Part shown: piece after piece, positions 22,806-25,909 of the stretch | Position numbering within the stretch: position 1 is the first letter of the stretch | How the letters are laid out: every line of letters begins with the position of its first letter | Assembly (NCBI GenBank): GCA_043802925.1 | Contig: JAZDKP010000283.1 | Span: 1 to 25,909, forward strand | Direction of reading: 5' to 3' | DNA length: 25,909 bases | Origin: JAZDKP01 sp043802925 | Lineage (GTDB): Bacteria > Fibrobacterota > OXYB2-FULL-49-7 > JAEUSG01 | Notes under the pieces: generated by a model | The model's input: the letters and a program-made list of their open reading frames with translations, nothing else | The model's database searches: none | Told to the model about the DNA's origin: nothing | Position numbers and translations under genes: made by a program

Positions 22806-24666
22806 TCCGGCCGCGCGCCTCAGGGCCCTGCTTTTTCTATTGTTCCTTGTGGCCGCGCCGCACCCATGGGCCGTGGACACGTCCGCTTCCGACCTGGCCG
22901 GCAGCCAGCGGTGTCAGCGCTGCCATGGCGCGGTCCATGCGCAGTGGCACAACACTCTTGGCCGCAAGGAATGCGAAAGCTGCCACGGCCCGGGCCGCGC
23001 GCACGTTCTGGCCCCCACCGCCAGGAACATCACCCTCCCGCGCACCCCGGGCTTCCGCCACGGCACTGACAAGCCGCCCTTGGCCGCGCCGCGCGACACG
23101 CTTCGCGTGGACCTCTTTGTCATGAGCCACTGCCCGTACGGGATTTCCGCGCTCCGGACGCTCCTTCCGCTGCTCTCGCGATGGAAACAGGAGACCCGGT
23201 TCACGCTCTATTTCATTGCCCACCGCCGTGGGGACACCCTGCAACCCGCCGTAAAGACAACGGCGGACGCGGATCTGGGGGGCAACACGGAAAAATGCGA
23301 AACACCCGAAGGCATGACCGACGGCACGGACCGCTATGTCAGCCTTCACGGGCTCGAAGAAGTGCTCGAGGACCAGCGGCAGTGCATCGTCCAGGAGCGG
23401 TTCCCTAAAAAGCTGTACGCCTACCTTGCGGAACGGGTGCGCGACATCACGGGCGATTGGAAAAAGGCGGCAACGCGGGCAGGTTTCACCCACAAGGAAA
23501 TAACCGATGTCACCGCGCGCATGGACACCCCTTGGGCCGATTCCCTGTTCGACGCCAACATCGCAGTGGCCGGCCGTCTGCGCATCTCGGGCTCTCCCAC
23601 CCTGTACATCAACGGCGAAGAGTTCGCCGAAGGGGCCGCGCCGTATCCCGTGGAACGCCACTTCTGCCAGAATGCAACTCGCCGCGGACCGTGCAAGGGA
23701 TTCCCGGCATGCGGTTTTGACGCGGACTGCGTCCGTGAGGGCTTTGAAGGGACGTGCGAAAACCCCATGACCGCAGCCGCAAAATGCCGTTTCGCGCCGG
23801 CCGCACGCTTCACCTGCACCGTGGTGAACGACGAGGCGTGCCCGACCTGCCATACCGGCAACCTCATCGCTGAAATAAAAAAACGTTTTCCCGGAGCGCG
23901 GCTGGACTTTGTCCCCCTGTCATCGGATACCGGACGGACGCTCATTTCGCACTACGGCCTCACATTCTACCCGGCGTTCCTGTTTGACACGCTGGCGCTC
24001 GGCAGCGGAAAATTCAAGGACATCGCGCACACCTTTACACGGGTCAAAGACCGCTTTCTACTGAATGCGCAGGTGGTGAAGACCTATCATTTTCTGGGAC
24101 GGAAGCCCGACCCTGGAACGCTGGCCCTGTTCGGCGCCTTTGAAAACCCGCCATTTATTGAGATGCTGCGCGACCTTGCGCCCTTCCTGCTCGATTCCGT
24201 GCGACCGGCCGGGTTCACCCTGCACCCGGTCGCGTTTGCCAACGAAAAAAAGGGCGCGGCCTGGTTCGATGGCTTTGAAAGCCCCTACGGGCCCGCGGAA
24301 GTCCGCGAGGGCGCGCGAAGCCGCTGCGCCCAGGCGCTTTTCCCCGCAACGCAGGCGCTCCGGTACATGGTCTGCCGGGGCTACAACATCCAGGCCCGCT
24401 TCGAATCGCATGCGCCCGAACCCGAAGGCGAATGGAAGGCCTGCGCGGACTCGTTCGGGCTTGCAACGGAGAAGCTCACGGCCTGCACGGACGGCCCCCG
24501 GGGCGAGGCGCTTTTCCGCCAGAGCCTTTTGCTTGCGGACTCCGCGGGCGTAAACGACCCCGCGCCGTCCTTTCTGGTGAACAATTATTTTAAGGTGTCA
24601 GGCTATCACCCGGCCGTGCGGCGGACCCTCGCCCGCGAACTCCTGGGAAAAGGAACGGACCGGTGA
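22780..24666 (+). CDS. Secreted fusion of c-type haem segment and two thioredoxin-fold domains
   Basis: The start at 22780 is chosen over 22792 because a GAGG site lies 6 nt upstream; both follow an overlapping stop of the G1PDH gene at 22805. An N-terminal hydrophobic segment (ALLFLLFLVAAPHPWA) predicts export. Two CxxCH haem motifs (CQRCH, CESCH) follow within ~45 residues, as in cytochrome c554-like modules. A first DsbA/GILT-like domain follows: LFVMSHCPYGISALRTLL, CETPEG, LHGLEEVLEDQRQCI, and cis-Pro RISGSPTLYINGEEF. A cysteine-rich linker, then CPTCHTG starts a second thioredoxin-like region (~370-620). Eighteen or so cysteines are present overall. A periplasmic electron-transfer or disulfide reductase role is likely; the partner is unknown. 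It overlaps the IspH gene by 4 nt (GTGA). Confidence 0.75.
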   Translation: MPSPMNRTDPAARLRALLFLLFLVAAPHPWAVDTSASDLAGSQRCQRCHGAVHAQWHNTLGRKECESCHGPGRAHVLAPTARNITLPRTPGFRHGTDKPPLAAPRDTLRVDLFVMSHCPYGISALRTLLPLLSRWKQETRFTLYFIAHRRGDTLQPAVKTTADADLGGNTEKCETPEGMTDGTDRYVSLHGLEEVLEDQRQCIVQERFPKKLYAYLAERVRDITGDWKKAATRAGFTHKEITDVTARMDTPWADSLFDANIAVAGRLRISGSPTLYINGEEFAEGAAPYPVERHFCQNATRRGPCKGFPACGFDADCVREGFEGTCENPMTAAAKCRFAPAARFTCTVVNDEACPTCHTGNLIAEIKKRFPGARLDFVPLSSDTGRTLISHYGLTFYPAFLFDTLALGSGKFKDIAHTFTRVKDRFLLNAQVVKTYHFLGRKPDPGTLALFGAFENPPFIEMLRDLAPFLLDSVRPAGFTLHPVAFANEKKGAAWFDGFESPYGPAEVREGARSRCAQALFPATQALRYMVCRGYNIQARFESHAPEPEGEWKACADSFGLATEKLTACTDGPRGEALFRQSLLLADSAGVNDPAPSFLVNNYFKVSGYHPAVRRTLARELLGKGTDR

Positions 24667-25909
24667 AAATCATCATCGCCCGCCATTCCGGCTTCTGCAT
24701 GGGCGTACGCATGGCCATGAACACGGTCCTCAAGATTGCGCACGAACAGGACCGGCCCATCCAGACCCTGGGCCCGCTCATCCATAATCCACAGACCATG
24801 GAGTTGCTCCGGAAAAAGCGGGTGACCGCGGCCGCCACGCCCGGCGAAGTACGCACCGACACCGTGGTCGTACGCACGCACAGCGTGGCCCCGGACGTGC
24901 GCGAGGCGCTGGACCGCCGCGGCCTGTCGGTTGTGGACGCCACCTGTCCCCACGTCAAGCGCATCCACGACATCATAAACGAGCACTACCAACAGGGCTA
25001 CACCATCCTCATCTTCGGGGACGCGGGGCACGCGGAGGTCATCGGCCTCCAGGGCTACGCGCGCGACCGGGGCCACCTTATAAACTCGCCCGGCGACCTT
25101 GCGGCCTTTCCGCCCGGCGAAAAAATCTGCCTGGTCGCGCAAACCACCCAGGGCCTGCGCGAATACCAGGCCATCAAGGAGCGGGCCGCCTCCCGCTTCC
25201 AGGCCCCGCACATTTTTGACACGGTCTGCCGCGCCACGGACCGGCGCCAGACCGAGGTCGAGGCGCTGGCCCGCGGCACGGACGCGGTGGTGGTGGTCGG
25301 CGGAAAAAACAGCGCCAACTCCACGCGGCTCGCCAAAATCGCCCGGCGCCACAACGCGCGCGCCTTCCATATCGAGACGGAGCAGGAGCTTTCGCCCGCG
25401 GATTTTGAAGGGCTCAAGAGCGTGGCCGTGGTCTCGGGCGCCTCCACCCCCTCCTGGCTCCTCAACCGCGTGACCGACCGGCTGAAGGAGTTCAGCAACA
25501 GCCGCCGGCCCGCGCCGTTGCGCTGGCTCAACCAAGGCGCGGACCTGTTCGTGGCCTACAACGGGTACCTGGCCCTGTGCGCGCTCCTGCTGACCTGGGC
25601 CGCCTCCAACCTGCAGGCGCGCCCGGTCCGGCTCTCGCACCTGCTCACGGCCGCGCTCTACATCAATTCCATGTACATCCTCAACCGCATCACGAACATC
25701 CGGGCCAACCAGTACGAGGAGATTTTCCACTCCGACGTCATCCACAAGCACCGCCGTTTTTCCGTGGCGCTCTGCCTCATGACGGGCCTCGCCTCCATGG
25801 CCCTCGCCTTCCGGCTGGGCTTCCCCGAATTCACGCTGACCGTGCTTGCCTGCGTTGCCGGCATCCTCTACCACGTGCCCCTGTTGCCAAAAAACAATCT
25901 CCCCCTCCT
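24663..25909 (+). CDS. ispH: IspH (HMB-PP reductase) fused to a UbiA-like membrane domain, 3' truncated by window
   Basis: Translation from GTG at 24663, overlapping the previous stop as GTGA, stays open to the right edge (415 codons). Residues 1-~278 are a complete IspH: Cys12 (HSGFCMGVR), Cys95 (VDATCPHVK) and Cys189 (FDTVCRATDRRQTE) bind the [4Fe-4S] cluster; GHAEVIG (Glu125), AQTTQG, KNSANSTRL and SGASTPSWLL complete the active site. IspH makes IPP and DMAPP, the last step of the MEP pathway. From ~290 comes an added membrane domain with helices at ~293-313, 325-342, 365-383 and 388-406. The third/fourth region ends LACVAGILYHVPLLPK, resembling the UbiA prenyltransferase pattern. The UbiA aspartate motif appears degenerate (LNRITNIRANQYEE). 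The rest lies outside the window. Confidence 0.85.
   Translation, partial: MKIIIARHSGFCMGVRMAMNTVLKIAHEQDRPIQTLGPLIHNPQTMELLRKKRVTAAATPGEVRTDTVVVRTHSVAPDVREALDRRGLSVVDATCPHVKRIHDIINEHYQQGYTILIFGDAGHAEVIGLQGYARDRGHLINSPGDLAAFPPGEKICLVAQTTQGLREYQAIKERAASRFQAPHIFDTVCRATDRRQTEVEALARGTDAVVVVGGKNSANSTRLAKIARRHNARAFHIETEQELSPADFEGLKSVAVVSGASTPSWLLNRVTDRLKEFSNSRRPAPLRWLNQGADLFVAYNGYLALCALLLTWAASNLQARPVRLSHLLTAALYINSMYILNRITNIRANQYEEIFHSDVIHKHRRFSVALCLMTGLASMALAFRLGFPEFTLTVLACVAGILYHVPLLPKNNLPL

Noticed and set aside
22837..23853. Minus-strand open frame of 338 codons opposite the redox fusion
   Set aside because: Shadow of the haem/thioredoxin gene; no recognisable domain and no start context.
24606..25874. 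Minus-strand open frame of 422 codons opposite IspH
   Set aside because: The plus strand encodes an IspH with all catalytic residues. The minus frame is low-complexity and without motifs, a by-product of high GC.
1..25909. CRISPR arrays, tRNA or rRNA genes
   Set aside because: No regularly spaced repeats and no recognisable tRNA or rRNA structures were found by reading both strands; a covariance-model scan would be needed to exclude small RNAs.

Overview
The window reads as a chromosomal segment of a Gram-negative bacterium of the FCB group, most likely Fibrobacterota/Chitinispirillia-like. This is an inference. It rests on several secreted proteins ending in type IX-secretion (Por/FlgD-like) C-terminal domains (NPFNPSTAIHF..., SNGVYVARL...), a sigma-54 activator, a PocR-AraC regulator, a SWIB-domain protein and a glycerol-1-phosphate dehydrogenase. 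No rRNA or tRNA gene was recognised.

Layout. (1) 1-1948: 3' part of an alpha/beta hydrolase with a glycan-binding-like N-terminus, then a YjbQ/UPF0047 protein. (2) 1961-10671: a surface-protein locus. Two consecutive minus-strand genes encode secreted Asp-box/beta-propeller proteins with sorting tails. A divergent sigma-54 enhancer-binding protein carries a concanavalin/laminin-G-like segment in its sensory half. A secreted parallel beta-helix protein follows it. Sequences with -24/-12 geometry lie in front of both target units, so the activator probably controls both sides. (3) 10738-14642: an outer-membrane beta-barrel protein, a GH101/GH129-like cytosolic glycosidase, an orphan fragment of a sorting-domain protein, and a PocR-AraC regulator. 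(4) 14799-17049: divergent ROK sugar kinase and tyrosyl-tRNA synthetase. (5) 17050-19047: an accessory island holding a HEPN / wHTH-nucleotidyltransferase pair between two decayed tails of an IS91-like transposase. (6) 19048-19860: NfuA-type Fe-S scaffold and DUF116-like protein. (7) 20143-21683: MerR/BldC-type HTH fused to a receiver domain, two small cysteine-rich proteins and a SWIB protein, closed by a strong terminator. (8) 21762-25909: a tightly coupled operon of glycerol-1-phosphate dehydrogenase, a secreted haem/thioredoxin-fold fusion and an IspH fused to a UbiA-like membrane domain (runs off the right edge).

How the parts may work together. Regions 2 and 3 look like a sense-and-degrade system for an extracellular, possibly mucin-type or other glycan polymer: surface binding/cleaving proteins, an outer-membrane barrel, an intracellular glycosidase and two regulators, with the ROK kinase able to take up released sugar. 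Region 8 joins G1P formation to the last step of the MEP isoprenoid pathway and a prenyltransferase-like membrane domain. That is the chemistry needed for archaeal-type prenyl-glycerol ether lipids. These are inferences from family membership and gene order; substrates are not shown by the sequence.
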